Positions 32,872-41,987 of a stretch of 64,000 nucleotides of DNA are shown here, in pieces. A program made the translations under genes and the position numbers. The notes under the pieces are model-generated. The model saw only the letters and a program-made list of their open reading frames with translations, searched no databases and was not told the origin of the DNA. The stretch spans positions 496,001 through 560,000 of the forward strand of contig CBDAPX010000001.1 in NCBI GenBank assembly GCA_965198725.1, read 5' to 3'. Origin of the DNA: CBDAPX01 sp965198725. GTDB taxonomy: Bacteria > Pseudomonadota > Alphaproteobacteria > Rhodobacterales > Rhodobacteraceae. Numbering within the stretch: the first letter of the stretch is position 1; each line of letters begins with the position of its first letter.

Positions 32872-34356
32872 ATGACTTTTATTCTGGCACTGGATCAGGG
32901 CACAACATCAACGCGTGCCATTCTGTTCGACACAAACATGCGCCCAATCGCAACCGGGCAGCAAGAATTTACCCAGCATTATCCGGCGTCTGGCTGGGTA
33001 GAGCATGATCCCGAGGATCTTTGGAACACCACGCTGTCCACGACTCGCGCGGCATTAGAAACCGCTGGCGTCGCGGCAAGCGATATCGCGGCAATCGGCA
33101 TAACGAACCAACGCGAAACCACCGTTGTGTGGGACAAAGCGACTGGTAAGGCGGTTTCCAAAGCTATCGTCTGGCAGGACCGGCGCACTGCGGAATACTG
33201 CGCATCGCTTAAAAAAGAAGGTAAAGAACCGGATGTAACGGCGCGGACTGGGTTGCTGCTCGATCCATATTTTTCGGCAACCAAACTGCGTTGGATATTG
33301 GAAAATGATCCGTCGCTGCGGTTGCGCGCCGAGGCGGGAGAGTTGGCGTTCGGCACAGTCGACAGCTTTTTGATCTGGCACCTGACCAGCGGCAAGGCCC
33401 ATGTCACGGACGCAACCAACGCTGCACGCACAATGCTCTATGACATTCACAAAGGCGAATGGAGCCGCGAAATTTGTGACCTGATGGGCATCCCGATGGC
33501 GATGCTGCCAGAGGTCAAGGATTGCGCGGCGGACTTTGGCGTCACGGACCCGGATGTGTTCGGGGCTGCCATTCCTATTCTCGGCGTTGCCGGCGATCAG
33601 CAAGCAGCAACGATCGGTCAGGCCTGTTTTGAGCCGGGCATGCTGAAATCCACATACGGGACGGGTTGTTTTGCCTTGCTGAACACCGGCGACGCGCCAG
33701 TTGCCTCCAAAGCCCGTTTGTTGACGACCATCGCCTATCAGTTGGATGGCAAACCAACCTATGCGCTTGAAGGGTCCATATTCGTGGCCGGAGCCGTGGT
33801 CCAATGGCTGCGAGACGCGCTGCAGATCATCGATGATGCCGCGCAAAGTGGCGTTTTGGCTGTCGAAGCGGATGGCGATCAAGGTGTCATTGTGGTTCCG
33901 GCCTTCACCGGGTTGGGCGCCACCTATTGGGCGCCTGAAAGCCGGGGCGCGGTTCTAGGGCTTACGCGCAATTCCGGTCGTGCGGAACTTGCACGGGCTG
34001 CCTTGGAAAGCGTGGCGTTTCAAACCCGCGATCTGTTAGAAGCCATGCAGGCCGATTGGAAAACCGACGAAGCCGCCGTGTTGCGGGTCGACGGCGGGAT
34101 GAGTGCCAGCGACTGGACCATGCAAAGCCTGTCAAACCTGCTCGGCGCACCGGTCGACCGTCCCGTGATGCAGGAAACCACCGCCCTTGGCGCGGCCTGG
34201 CTGGCCGGAATGCGCGCAGGTGTTTACCCGGATCAAGCTGGTTTTGCCGAAACCTGGGCCCTGGATCATCGGTTCGAACCGGAACTGTCAAAGACAGAGC
34301 GGGACCTGCTGTATGCCCGATGGAAACGTGCCGTGGATGCGGTTCTATCCTTTTGA
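32872..34356 (+). CDS. glpK: Glycerol kinase
   Basis: This 494-residue FGGY kinase phosphorylates glycerol with ATP. The N-terminal phosphate loop ALDQGTTSTRAILFD, the glycerol-site region GITNQRETTVVWDKATG, and the family signatures YGTGCFALLNTG and GLGATYWAPESRGAVLGLTR are all present, as is the adenine-binding LRVDGGMSASDWTMQ. Length is typical. A GGGAGGG ribosome-binding site lies upstream. A strong hairpin terminator follows the gene. Confidence 0.97.
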   Translation: MTFILALDQGTTSTRAILFDTNMRPIATGQQEFTQHYPASGWVEHDPEDLWNTTLSTTRAALETAGVAASDIAAIGITNQRETTVVWDKATGKAVSKAIVWQDRRTAEYCASLKKEGKEPDVTARTGLLLDPYFSATKLRWILENDPSLRLRAEAGELAFGTVDSFLIWHLTSGKAHVTDATNAARTMLYDIHKGEWSREICDLMGIPMAMLPEVKDCAADFGVTDPDVFGAAIPILGVAGDQQAATIGQACFEPGMLKSTYGTGCFALLNTGDAPVASKARLLTTIAYQLDGKPTYALEGSIFVAGAVVQWLRDALQIIDDAAQSGVLAVEADGDQGVIVVPAFTGLGATYWAPESRGAVLGLTRNSGRAELARAALESVAFQTRDLLEAMQADWKTDEAAVLRVDGGMSASDWTMQSLSNLLGAPVDRPVMQETTALGAAWLAGMRAGVYPDQAGFAETWALDHRFEPELSKTERDLLYARWKRAVDAVLSF

Positions 34357-34361
34357 TCAAA

Positions 34362-34393
34362 GCCTCTCACGCGTCAGCGTGAGAGGCGTTTTT
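34362..34393. terminator. Intrinsic terminator after glpK
   Basis: GCCTCTCACGC (34362-34372) pairs perfectly with GCGTGAGAGGC (34377-34387) across a GTCA loop and is followed by GTTTTT. It ends the glpDK transcript and lies immediately before the 3' end of the convergent GNAT gene. Confidence 0.92.
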
Positions 34394-34394
34394 G

Positions 34395-34859
34395 TCAAAG
34401 CGTCTTGGCAAACGTGACCTTGTCGTCGCCAGCTTCCCAGAAATTGCGAATGCGCGCTTCCTGCTGATACCCCAGAGCCGCATAAAAACGCCGGGTGTTT
34501 TCAAACGCTTCAACGCCGGACGTGTCCACGATCAACAAACGCTGATTAAGGCGTCTCAGCGTCTCTTCGACTGCCAAAACGAGCGTTCTGCCTGCACCTT
34601 GCCCTTGCCATACTGGCGTCACGGCAATCGCCCGCATGTTCCATGCGCCATCGGTCATGGGTTCTGGAACAGTATAGGCAAATCCGACAATATCAGTGTC
34701 TAACAAGGCGAGATGCCACAGGTCATCGCTTTCTCCGGCCAACATAGGCGCGATCATGTCTGGCAGCATCTCTGGCGGGAAAAGGCCGGTTTGTTCCGCA
34801 ATCGATTGCATTTCAGCGACGTCAGCGGCGGCAGCTGAACGCGTTACAAAGGCATGCAT
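34395..34859 (-). CDS. GNAT-family N-acetyltransferase
   Basis: This 154-residue single-domain acetyltransferase has the acetyl-CoA pyrophosphate loop VTPVWQGQGAGRTLVLAVEE (about residues 78-97; Q/RxxGxG/A type) and the later GVEAFENTRRFYAALGY motif of the C-terminal strands. The acceptor substrate cannot be inferred. It is transcribed alone, convergent with glpK. About 265 bp of AT-richer sequence without a convincing gene separate its start from the next gene upstream. Confidence 0.85.
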   Translation of the reverse strand: MHAFVTRSAAAADVAEMQSIAEQTGLFPPEMLPDMIAPMLAGESDDLWHLALLDTDIVGFAYTVPEPMTDGAWNMRAIAVTPVWQGQGAGRTLVLAVEETLRRLNQRLLIVDTSGVEAFENTRRFYAALGYQQEARIRNFWEAGDDKVTFAKTL

Positions 34860-35126
34860 GACACGTCCCCTTTCCGTTTGACACAGACAGAGTTTTCGAC
34901 GCGGACCAATCGCGTCAGTGAATAGGTTTTTATGTGATTTCTTTCAGATTTTGGTCAGGACAAAGCGCCCCGGGCAAAACGCTCCGAGGTCGTTTGGAAA
35001 CTCTGGTCCAATTGTTTGGACCTTAGCGGCGGACCGCAATCGTAGACATAAAATCTCCATCGCGCCGAATAGTTCCGGGCGTAGCCGCAGGATAGACATG
35101 ACAGGCATCAAATACACTCTTGTCGC

Positions 35127-36377
35127 TCAGACATGTGCCCCATCCGGAATAGTCTGCGGACGCGCATTCAGTGCCTCGATGGAAAACCCGGCGAGCTGTT
35201 TGTATTTTGCCGCATGCGCTGACAGATCCGCGTGTGAAATCACGTCTTCGATACGATCAAAGTCGCCACCACACAGGTCCTCAACCCTTTGCAAGATCGC
35301 ATCCGGACCACTGCCGCGATTGGCAAGGATGACCTTGGTTGTCTGGGGGCGTGTTTTGGCCTCATAAGTCTCTAATGCAGCAGAATTGACCCCAAATTCC
35401 AAAACTGCAGCCCCCAGATGGCGCGCATCAATGATCGCCTGGCTCGCCCCATTGGACCCCACGGGATAGGTCGGGTGGGCCGCATCACCCATCAGGGTAA
35501 CGGGCCCATGCGACCAGCGCGGCAATGGATCACGATCCACCATCGGATATTCAAACACCCGATCAGCGCCCCGGATCAGGTCGGGGATGTCCAGCCAGTC
35601 ATAACGCCAATCGGCAAAATCCGGGGCAAAGTCATCACGGTCCGCGGCTCGGTTCCAGTCTTCCTTTTTCCACCCTTGGGCCGGGTCGACCCGTTTCTCG
35701 GCAATCCAGTTCACGGTCGCCAGCCCCGTATCACGGTCTGCTTTTGATATCGGGTATGTTACGAAGCGCTGGGTGTCGTGCCCAATCAAGGCCATCGATG
35801 CCCCGTCAAAAAACGGTTTTGCTTGGGTCGTTGCCCGCCACAGGATGGCACCGCCCCAAATCGGGTTGCCTTCATCTGGATAAAGCTGTGACCTGATTGC
35901 TGAATGGATGCCGTCAGCGGCCACCAGAATCGTGCCGTCAACGGTATCGCCGTCCTCAAAGCTGAGCCTGACGCCACTGTCGGTGGTGAAGCCCACAGCG
36001 CGACGACCGGTTTCCACACAGTCCAGCCCCGCCCGCGCCACCAACTCTTCATACAGCAACATTTGTAGCGCACCGCGGTGAACCGAGTATTGCGGCCATC
36101 GATAGCCGGCCCACGTACCGCGCGGTTCTTCCCAGATCGTCCGCCCGAGTTTCGAATAAAACCCGTATTGCCGCGTCTTCACCCCAATCGCGGGCAACTT
36201 GTGTTCCAGACCGAGGTCAAAGAGTTCGCGGATTGCGTTGGGCTGAATATTGATCCCGACCCCCAAGGGCCGCAGCGTTCGGGTTGCTTCGAAGATGCGG
36301 AACGGGACCCCGATTTGGTGCAGGGTCAGGCCCAAGGTCAGCCCGGCTATGCCGCCACCGGCGATCAACACGGTCAT
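35127..36377 (-). CDS. FAD-dependent aromatic-type monooxygenase
   Basis: This 416-residue protein belongs to the group A flavoprotein hydroxylases (salicylate/3-hydroxybenzoate hydroxylase type; FAD_binding_3). The FAD loop VLIAGGGIAGLTLGLTLHQI lies at residues 3-22, the DG motif at VAADGIHSAIRSQLYP (about 153-168) and the second FAD motif at VTLMGDAAHPTYPVGSNGAS (about 293-312). Such enzymes use NAD(P)H and O2 to hydroxylate aromatic or related rings. No ring-cleavage or other catabolic genes are nearby, so the substrate is open. It diverges from a prenyl diphosphate synthase gene across 136 bp. Confidence 0.88.
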   Translation of the reverse strand: MTVLIAGGGIAGLTLGLTLHQIGVPFRIFEATRTLRPLGVGINIQPNAIRELFDLGLEHKLPAIGVKTRQYGFYSKLGRTIWEEPRGTWAGYRWPQYSVHRGALQMLLYEELVARAGLDCVETGRRAVGFTTDSGVRLSFEDGDTVDGTILVAADGIHSAIRSQLYPDEGNPIWGGAILWRATTQAKPFFDGASMALIGHDTQRFVTYPISKADRDTGLATVNWIAEKRVDPAQGWKKEDWNRAADRDDFAPDFADWRYDWLDIPDLIRGADRVFEYPMVDRDPLPRWSHGPVTLMGDAAHPTYPVGSNGASQAIIDARHLGAAVLEFGVNSAALETYEAKTRPQTTKVILANRGSGPDAILQRVEDLCGGDFDRIEDVISHADLSAHAAKYKQLAGFSIEALNARPQTIPDGAHV

Positions 36378-36513
36378 TCTAGAACTGTTCCTTCCTTCTT
36401 CGTGATGAGACCGGGATGGCGCATCTTTGCTGATCTGACGAAAATGCTGTGTTCAAGCGGTTCTCGGGGGGTTATCCCCTTAGGACAGCTTAAACGAATT
36501 GGTGCAAAATCAT

Positions 36514-37389
36514 ATGGCAATGCTATCGCGGATAGAGGCGGCTCTGGCCAAATCCCTGTCATTCACATCCGCATGCGGGGCACCGGCTCGACTGGCAGAG
36601 GCCATTGAATACGCAATCTTTCCAGGCGGCGCACGTATTCGACCAACGATCCTTCTATCAGTGGCAACAGCCTGCGGTGAAGACGCGCCAGACCTAACCG
36701 ACGCGGCGGTCGCAGCGCTGGAACTGATGCATTGCGCCAGCCTCGTCCACGATGATTTGCCATGTTTCGACGATGCCGATTGGCGGCGGGGCAAGGCATC
36801 GGTCCATCACGCCTTTTCTGAACCGCTGGCCGTTTTGACTGGCGACAGCCTTATCATCCTTGCCTTTCAAACCCTCGCGCGCATGGCAGACCGGTATCCC
36901 GATCGCGCCGCCAAGCTGATTATGGTTCTAAGTGCCTGCACTGGTATGCCAAACGGCATTTGCGCCGGGCAGGGCTGGGAAAGCGAGCCGGGCATTGATC
37001 TCGATGCCTATCACCATGCAAAAACCGCTGCGCTGTTTGTCGCCGCCACCCAGATGGGCGCAATTTCGGCCGGGCAGGACCCGGAACCGTGGACTGAAAT
37101 TGGCACGCGGATCGGGGCAGCGTTTCAAGTTGCCGATGACCTGCGCGATGCTCTGTCTGATCCGCAACATCTGGGTAAACCGGCCGGGCAGGACCTCAAA
37201 CACGATAGACCAAACGCGGTTACCGCGCTCGGCATAGACGGCGCGCTGGCACGGTTGCGGGTCAGTCTGGCCGGCGCAATTGCTTCGATCCCGGCCAGTC
37301 CGGGAGAGGCGGCCTTGGCCGAAATGGTCCGCGAACAGGCCAAACGACTGACCCCACTTGATCTTCCGACCGGCGCGAAACAGACGTAG
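36514..37389 (+). CDS. Short-chain polyprenyl diphosphate synthase
   Basis: From the ATG at 36514 this is a 291-residue trans-isoprenyl diphosphate synthase. The first Asp-rich motif is HDDLPCFDDADWRRGKASVH, the DDxxxxD form of bacterial farnesyl/geranylgeranyl synthases. The chain's IPP-binding region is FPGGARIRPTILLS, and the second Asp-rich motif is FQVADDLRDALSD. The gene makes C15 or C20 diphosphate; CrtE-like GGPP synthase is possible but chain length depends on residues I cannot judge here. No carotenoid or MEP-pathway genes are next to it. A more distal TTG start at 36499 is less likely. It ends three bases before the convergent glycosyltransferase gene. Confidence 0.85.
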   Translation: MAMLSRIEAALAKSLSFTSACGAPARLAEAIEYAIFPGGARIRPTILLSVATACGEDAPDLTDAAVAALELMHCASLVHDDLPCFDDADWRRGKASVHHAFSEPLAVLTGDSLIILAFQTLARMADRYPDRAAKLIMVLSACTGMPNGICAGQGWESEPGIDLDAYHHAKTAALFVAATQMGAISAGQDPEPWTEIGTRIGAAFQVADDLRDALSDPQHLGKPAGQDLKHDRPNAVTALGIDGALARLRVSLAGAIASIPASPGEAALAEMVREQAKRLTPLDLPTGAKQT

Positions 37390-37392
37390 GCG

Positions 37393-38109
37393 TCAGGCGG
37401 ATTGCGGACGGCCAGCGACTTTCGCCCGGTATTGAAACCGGCGAAGCTCTCGGCTCAGCTTGCTGCCGCCCGGTTTTTTGGTCTGGATGGTTGAACCCCC
37501 GATTTGACCTCCGACTTCGCGGACGCCACAGGGCCACATCGTGTGCACCGGTTGGCCCGTGATCCAATGCATCTGCAAGAACGTGTCAACCGGACGGTCA
37601 AACCGTTCGGTCACGGATAACAACCGTTCAGCAGCCACGCGCCCCACAACCTGACAAGCCAGATGCAAGCCGATCACTTTTGGCAGAAAGAACTGCAACC
37701 CATGTTCTTCGGCCACGATCAGCGTCGGTTTTTCGCGCTGTTTGAAGGGCATCCGGACATAACTGTCCGGGTTTGCGTGATCGGTGATGATTTGCAGCGC
37801 CTGCGCAAAGGGACCGGGATCAACGGCCAGGTCATCTTCGGCGATCACAGCAAAATCCCACCCTTCGTCAACGATCATCTGCCAGCACTTTCGGTGGCTC
37901 AGAAAAACGCCAATTTCAGCCGGGCGAAGTGGAAAAGGATAGCGTGGTGAGAACATGTCGCCGTCTTGAACCTCGACCCCTTGCGTCTGGTCCGGATCGC
38001 GCCCGTCCACCGCCTCGATGGCGGCGGCATTGGGCAAATCCTCCAACAAACGGTCAACATTCGCGCGGCGAGCCGTCGCCGAAGACATGTGGATGATCAG
38101 GCTGTGCAT
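37393..38109 (-). CDS. Glycosyltransferase family 25 protein
   Basis: This 238-residue protein fits family 25, the LPS-biosynthesis beta-glycosyltransferases (LgtB/LpsA type). It contains the N-terminal AIEAVDGRDP, the family motif AEIGVFLSHRKCWQMIVDEG (about residues 64-83) and the DxD-like metal site FAVIAEDDLAVD. The C-terminal part, with Lys/Arg-rich ends, is less typical. It probably adds a sugar to a surface glycan. It stands alone with no other LPS genes adjacent. Confidence 0.85.
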   Translation of the reverse strand: MHSLIIHMSSATARRANVDRLLEDLPNAAAIEAVDGRDPDQTQGVEVQDGDMFSPRYPFPLRPAEIGVFLSHRKCWQMIVDEGWDFAVIAEDDLAVDPGPFAQALQIITDHANPDSYVRMPFKQREKPTLIVAEEHGLQFFLPKVIGLHLACQVVGRVAAERLLSVTERFDRPVDTFLQMHWITGQPVHTMWPCGVREVGGQIGGSTIQTKKPGGSKLSRELRRFQYRAKVAGRPQSA

Positions 38110-38239
38110 TCTCGGGTCATACTTCTTCGTCGGGCAAACGAAAAGAAAGAGTTGAACAACACCTTCTGCAAACCCAACGGTCAGTTACAGCATCGTCTAA
38201 ACTCCGGAATTGCCAAACCCTGGCCCGACAAGACCGACC

Positions 38240-40678
38240 TCAAATCGACTTCATCCGCGCGAATTCCGGATCATAGGGCGACGGTGGTATCACGGTGGCA
38301 GCAAATCCTGTGCCCAGCATATCGATTGACAACTGGGTTCCTATGTCGGCCAAACATGCGTCGATGTAGGCGTAAGCCAGGTTCAGAGACGTGCGATACC
38401 CCCATTCGCCAGAGGTAACAGTCCCGACCACATGGCCGTCCAGACTTACCGACGATCCCGGGTGGGCCGGACGGTCCTGGCATTCGACCTGCAAGGTCAC
38501 CAGCCGCTTTCGTGGTCCATCAGAGAGACGTTTTTGGAGGGCCGATTTCCCGACAAAACCACCCTTCTCCATTTTGACAAAACGATCCAACCCGGTCTCA
38601 AAAGGATCAAACTCGGTCAAGATATCCGCCTTCCAATGCAGGAACCCTTTTTCCAACCGCATACTTTCGACCGCACGCGCGCCAAAGAGGCGAAGGTTAT
38701 GCGCCGCGCCCGCCTGCCGAAGTGTCAAATAGGCTGAATAGAGCTGAGCATTCGGGACGTGGATTTCATAGGCCAGTTCCCCGGAAAAGCTGACCGACAT
38801 GACGATGGCCGGCGCAATTCCGACGAAAGCCTGACGGACCGACAACCACGGAAACGCTTCGTTTGACCAATCACCACGTGCCGCTGATGACAGGACATCG
38901 CGTGCCTTGGGTCCTGCCAAAACAAGAATGGTCCAGTCGTTGGTCAAAGACTGAATCCGCACGTCTTCGTCCGGGCGGATATGCGCCGTCAGCCAATCCA
39001 TATCGTGGAACTCAGACGCTGCGGCAGACCCGTACCAAACGCGCGCGGGACCGATCGGACCTGCCGGGACGTTGGCAATCGTCGCTTCGGATTTGACCAT
39101 CCCTTGATGGTTCAGAAGATAACCCAAACCAACGCGCCCGGATTTGCTGGGAACACGGCCACAGATCATGCGGTCGAGGAATGCATGAGTATCAGAACCT
39201 GAAATCTCGAACCGGTTAAAACCGCAGACCTCGGTCAGACCGACACCGGTCTGGACCGCTTTGACCTCTTCGGCGACGACCGCGTGTACCTCGTTAAATC
39301 GAAAGCCCTGCGTTTCCGTGAAATCCGGGGACGGCCGGATGTAATCCACCCTTTCCCAGCCGTTGACCACGCCAAATTCTGCCCCTTCGGCGGCAAGGAT
39401 CGGGGTGAGCGGCGTCGTTTTGACGGGACGCCCGGCGGGGCGGTGTTCATGCGGGAAATGAAACCGGAACTCGTTTTGATAGTCCTCGATGGCCTTAAGG
39501 GCCGTGTATTCCACATTGCCTTGCGTCGTGAACCGACGCGGGTCGAGGCCCCAAGTGTCATAACAGGCTTCGCCATGCACAATCTGTTGCGCCAAGAGCC
39601 AGCCGTGACCGCCGCCTTCGCCCAACCCCGCACGCAGCCCGATGATGCAAAACGCGTTCCGTTTACCCGGGATCGGCCCCACCAAGGGGGCGCCATCGAT
39701 GGTATAGGTGATTGGGCCATTCACGATGGTATGAATACCAACCTCCATCAGCGCCGGCATCCGTTCAAACGCGCCCTCCAGAACGTCCGTGACACGATCA
39801 AGATCGTCCGGGCAGAGCGCGTTGGAAAACTTGGGATCAATCCCGTCCATGCCCCAGGTCCGGCAATCCTGTTCGTAAAAACCCACCAACAGGCCGTTCT
39901 TTTCCTGCCGCGAATAGTAGTCGCTGATCGGGCAACGGATCAGAGGCATGCGATGTCCCGCATCCCGAATGGCCGGGATTTCCTCGGTCACGAAATACTG
40001 GTGTTCCATAGATGCGACCGGATGATGCACACCCATCATCGCGCCCACCTCATTGACCCGATAGCCACAGGCATTCACCACGATATCGGCGTGCACAATG
40101 CCCTTTGGCGTCGTCACTTCCCAGGTATCATCCTGCAGCTGTTTCAGAGCTGTCACAGGCGTGTTGCGGTGCACCTCTGCCCCGGCAAGCCGCGCGCGAC
40201 GGGCTAGCGCTTGGCACAGTTGCGCCGGGTCGATATCGCCATCCATCGGATCCCAAAGCCCGCCAATCAGGTTGTCCGTGGAAATAAGCGGGTGCCGCCG
40301 GGCGCATTCGGCTGCATCGATGACCTCAAAATGAACATCCATGCCCCGCGCCATAGAGGCAAAATGCCGATACCCATCCATCTGCGCCTCGGTATTGGCA
40401 AGCCGGATGCCGCCGTCGCAATGGTGGTAATTGATCGGATACTCGGGGTCGTGGGCCAGCTCTTGATAAAGCGCGATGGAATGGCTTTTGAGCCCAACCA
40501 TTGTTTGCGTCATACCAAAATTGGTAACCTGCGCCGCCGAATGCCATGTCGTGCCAGAGGTCAGCTCATCCCGTTCGAGCAGCATGACATCGGTCCAGCC
40601 TTCCTGCGTCAGATGATACAGCGTTGAACAGCCCGCGATACCACCGCCGATGACAACAACCTTTGTACGCGATTTCAT
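38240..40678 (-). CDS. Dimethylglycine/sarcosine dehydrogenase-like FAD enzyme fused to a GcvT domain
   Basis: From the ATG at 40678 this is an 812-residue protein. The N-terminal DAO domain (about residues 1-380) begins TKVVVIGGGIAGCSTLYHLT and contains SGTTWHSAAQV, where DMGDH-type enzymes attach FAD covalently through His. An FAO_M linker follows. Two aminomethyltransferase (GcvT_N and GcvT_C) domains fill about 430-812, with folate-binding elements around ESMRLEKGFLHWKADI. Such enzymes demethylate N-methyl glycines or related amines and pass the one-carbon unit to tetrahydrofolate. The exact substrate is uncertain. A longer frame to 40738 is unlikely. Confidence 0.88.
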   Translation of the reverse strand: MKSRTKVVVIGGGIAGCSTLYHLTQEGWTDVMLLERDELTSGTTWHSAAQVTNFGMTQTMVGLKSHSIALYQELAHDPEYPINYHHCDGGIRLANTEAQMDGYRHFASMARGMDVHFEVIDAAECARRHPLISTDNLIGGLWDPMDGDIDPAQLCQALARRARLAGAEVHRNTPVTALKQLQDDTWEVTTPKGIVHADIVVNACGYRVNEVGAMMGVHHPVASMEHQYFVTEEIPAIRDAGHRMPLIRCPISDYYSRQEKNGLLVGFYEQDCRTWGMDGIDPKFSNALCPDDLDRVTDVLEGAFERMPALMEVGIHTIVNGPITYTIDGAPLVGPIPGKRNAFCIIGLRAGLGEGGGHGWLLAQQIVHGEACYDTWGLDPRRFTTQGNVEYTALKAIEDYQNEFRFHFPHEHRPAGRPVKTTPLTPILAAEGAEFGVVNGWERVDYIRPSPDFTETQGFRFNEVHAVVAEEVKAVQTGVGLTEVCGFNRFEISGSDTHAFLDRMICGRVPSKSGRVGLGYLLNHQGMVKSEATIANVPAGPIGPARVWYGSAAASEFHDMDWLTAHIRPDEDVRIQSLTNDWTILVLAGPKARDVLSSAARGDWSNEAFPWLSVRQAFVGIAPAIVMSVSFSGELAYEIHVPNAQLYSAYLTLRQAGAAHNLRLFGARAVESMRLEKGFLHWKADILTEFDPFETGLDRFVKMEKGGFVGKSALQKRLSDGPRKRLVTLQVECQDRPAHPGSSVSLDGHVVGTVTSGEWGYRTSLNLAYAYIDACLADIGTQLSIDMLGTGFAATVIPPSPYDPEFARMKSI

Positions 40679-40751
40679 GCTGAACCCTTTCCCGGCACGG
40701 ATTTGGCTCACGAAACCCGCGTTATGGATCAAAGGCAAGCGACGTTTTTGG

Positions 40752-41987
40752 TCAGCTGGGTTTGGTCAGGGGAACAACCCGCTCATCCGCATCCGGCGCC
40801 AATTCCTCAAAATCGAAATTGTCGAGCCGTTGGGCGCGTCGACCCGCTTTTTCCGCGCTGATCTTGATCTCGGCGATATCCTTGACCGCCTGACCAAAAT
40901 GCCGGTCTAGGTTGCCAACCCGATCACCCAACCGTTCGACATCCTTGTGAAGCAGTCCCAGTTCCTTTCGGATGGCCCCGGCCTGTTCGCGCATCCGGGC
41001 ATCTTTGAGGATCGCGCGTATGGTGTTCAGCGTTGCCATGCACGTGGTCGGTGACACGATCCAGACCCGCGCCGCGAACCCGTCCCTCACGACGTCCGGC
41101 AGGCGCGCGTGCAGTTCGGCATAAATCGCCTCGGACGGCACAAACATCAGCGCGCCATCGGCGGTTTCGCCCTCGATGATATATTTTTCCGATATCGCCT
41201 TGATATGGACCCGGACCGCATTGCCAAACGCCTTGAGGCTGCGCATGGCCTCTTCGCGGGTTTCGGCGGCGGCGAGCGCTTCGAAATCCTCCAACGGGAA
41301 TTTAGCGTCTATCACGATAGGTCCGGGCGGATTCGGTAGATGGATCAGACAGTCGGCCCGTTTGCCGTTCGACAGCGTGTGTTGCAGCGCATAACTGTCG
41401 GCTGGCAACGCTTTGGATACGATATCATTCAGCTGAATTTCCCCAAACATGCCGCGCCGCTGTTTATTCGACAGGATATCTTGCAGGCTCAGCACATCGC
41501 CCGACAGCTTGGTGATATTGTCTTGTGCCTTGTCGATTGCCGCCAACCGTTCCTGCAACTGTGTCAGCGATGTCGCCGTTTGCTTGGAACTGCCATGCAG
41601 GGTCTCTTTCATCCGCTCCTGCATCTCGGCCAAAGCGCGCGTGGATCGCATGGCATTGTCGGCCAGCCGGTCATTCATCTGTTGCTGCACCGTCGACAGC
41701 CGTGCCTCAACTGTTTGGATCACCTGCACCTGCGCCTGGGCCTGGGTATCCGATACGGTCTGCAGATTGCCGCGCAGGGCCTCTTGGCTCATGGCCAGCG
41801 ATTGAACGTTCTGGCCCAACACACCGATCTGGTGCGCCAGCGGTTCGGCCAATCGAGCGGACCGGCCCGCGGCACGCACCGCTTGGATCAGCAGGACCAA
41901 CATCATCAGAATCACACCAATCGCGACCGCGCCTGCGATCACGCGAGGGTCGTCAAAGCTGAGCGTGGTTCCAGCAATCTCTATCAT
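40752..41987 (-). CDS. rmuC: DNA recombination protein RmuC
   Basis: This is a 411-residue protein. An N-terminal membrane helix (AGAVAIGVILMMLVLLIQAV) is followed by a long coiled coil (about residues 45-190) and the RmuC nuclease-like domain (about 195-370) with RGMFGEIQLNDIVSKALP, PIVIDAKFPLEDFEAL and ADGALMFVPSEAIYAEL. RmuC limits rearrangements at inverted repeats; its PD-(D/E)xK-like fold suggests a nuclease. Its ATG overlaps the mutL stop as ATGA, so these two genome-stability genes are co-transcribed. Confidence 0.93.
   Translation of the reverse strand: MIEIAGTTLSFDDPRVIAGAVAIGVILMMLVLLIQAVRAAGRSARLAEPLAHQIGVLGQNVQSLAMSQEALRGNLQTVSDTQAQAQVQVIQTVEARLSTVQQQMNDRLADNAMRSTRALAEMQERMKETLHGSSKQTATSLTQLQERLAAIDKAQDNITKLSGDVLSLQDILSNKQRRGMFGEIQLNDIVSKALPADSYALQHTLSNGKRADCLIHLPNPPGPIVIDAKFPLEDFEALAAAETREEAMRSLKAFGNAVRVHIKAISEKYIIEGETADGALMFVPSEAIYAELHARLPDVVRDGFAARVWIVSPTTCMATLNTIRAILKDARMREQAGAIRKELGLLHKDVERLGDRVGNLDRHFGQAVKDIAEIKISAEKAGRRAQRLDNFDFEELAPDADERVVPLTKPS

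Noticed and set aside
34860..35126. 265-bp gap searched for a small gene or RNA
   Set aside because: No frame with a plausible start, ribosome-binding site and protein-like sequence, and no clear stem-loop RNA, was found.
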